Below are positions 11,687 through 12,141 of a DNA stretch of 12,141 nucleotides, one piece after another (position 1 is the first letter of the stretch; the number at the start of each line of letters is the position of its first letter). A program made the translations under genes and the position numbers. Under the pieces are notes generated by a model, which did not search any database, had not been told where the DNA came from, and worked only from the letters and a program-made list of their open reading frames with translations. This DNA comes from Thermoproteales archaeon (GTDB lineage: Archaea; Thermoproteota; Thermoprotei; Thermoproteales; Thermocladiaceae). The stretch lies in NCBI GenBank assembly GCA_027068725.1, contig JAMOMD010000125.1:1-12141 (forward strand). Direction: 5' to 3'.

Positions 11687-12141
11687 TTATATTAGGTGTA
11701 TCATTATTAGTCCCTTGATTATGAATTCTGCTGCTACTGCTAGAAATACTATACCAAACACTATTCGTATTAGCCATACTGGCGTCTTTGGCACAAGTCT
11801 AGCACCTATTTGTGCTCCTACGGCTGTTCCAACTCCTAGACATATTGCTGCTATTGGTGCTACATAGCTTGCCTTCTCTATGGTTACCCTAAACAGGTTA
11901 GCAAGCCAGGTCAGGAATGGCTGCGTCTTGAAGAGTGCTGCAATAAATGCTATGCTGATAAACGATGGTAATGATGTACCTACAGCTAGCTTAACAGGAG
12001 CGTCACATAGGTATATGAACGCTGGAACAAGTGCATAACCTCCTCCTAGTCCTACTATACCACTTATTATTCCTATGAAGAATCCTATGAGACCCTTCTT
12101 CAGAGCACTGCCAGGAATATAGTTTAGTTCTGGACCTCTTC
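11687..12141 (-). CDS. TauE/SafE-family permease, C-terminal part (5' truncated by window edge)
   Basis: The minus-strand frame is open from the window edge (12141) to a TAA at 11687-11689 and gives 150 residues with no usable start, so it was found by direct translation. The sequence GFFIGIISGIVGLGGGYALV is the family's repeat motif (GxxxGxxxGxGGG), followed by VPAFIY, PVKLAVGTSL, a second hydrophobic helix, GVGTAVGAQIGARLVPKTP and a last helix with VWLIRIVFGIVFLAVAAEFI. This is the C-terminal half of a TauE/SafE (DUF81) membrane protein of about 240-270 residues. The family exports sulfite or organosulfonates or imports related anions. The substrate here cannot be told; sulfur compounds are plausible in a hyperthermophile. 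It converges with the GT4 gene, 47 bases apart. Confidence 0.92.
   Translation of the reverse strand, partial: RGPELNYIPGSALKKGLIGFFIGIISGIVGLGGGYALVPAFIYLCDAPVKLAVGTSLPSFISIAFIAALFKTQPFLTWLANLFRVTIEKASYVAPIAAICLGVGTAVGAQIGARLVPKTPVWLIRIVFGIVFLAVAAEFIIKGLIMIHLI

Overview
The window looks like chromosome of a hyperthermophilic archaeon of the Thermoproteota (Crenarchaeota), probably close to the Desulfurococcales. The evidence is archaeal uS7 and a 54-residue zinc-ribbon uS14, a GPN-loop GTPase, a crenarchaeal-length PdxS, a class III signal peptide pilin, a tRNA-Thr with an encoded CCA, TATA boxes about 26 bp upstream of almost leaderless genes, and C/D box guide RNAs. I cannot name the genus. 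No CRISPR array, insertion sequence, integrase or rRNA gene is visible.

Layout. 1-208: the tail of an amidohydrolase. 170-703 (minus): an unrecognised 177-residue protein that overlaps that tail. 775-1821: PdxS (PLP synthase), followed by a cluster of short inverted repeats. 1922-4200: a membrane glycosylation pair, namely a degenerate GT2-GtrA fusion and a GT-C glycosyltransferase. 4209-4286: tRNA-Thr(GGU). About 4338-4400 (minus): a C/D box sRNA. 4458-5198: a metallophosphoesterase-like protein that lacks several metal ligands. 5200-6588 (minus): rps7 followed by an unrecognised gene. 6668-7631: a GPN-loop GTPase and rps14. About 7764-7820 (minus): a second C/D box sRNA. 7874-9963: three unrecognised, mostly helical proteins, the last TPR-like. 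9975-10400 (minus): a type IV pilin-like protein. 10494-11639: a GT4 glycosyltransferase resembling ALG11. 11687-12141 (minus): the C-terminal part of a TauE/SafE permease.

Two themes link the genes. The first is translation and RNA modification: uS7, uS14, tRNA-Thr, the GPN GTPase and two guide RNAs, one of whose guides can pair with a highly conserved 23S rRNA segment as I recall it. The second is the cell surface: a polyprenyl-phosphate-sugar type GtrA/GT-C pair, an ALG11-like GT4 and a pilin that could be a substrate for glycosylation.

The most unusual observation is architectural. Both C/D box sRNAs lie divergent from a protein gene around a single TATA-like element, at a distance that suits both transcripts. 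The rps7/GPN and 177-residue-protein/pdxS pairs show the same layout. This suggests a recurrent bidirectional promoter arrangement. Two other points deserve attention: two apparent pseudoenzymes (the GT2 half of the GtrA fusion and the metallophosphoesterase), and the unexplained helical three-gene cluster.
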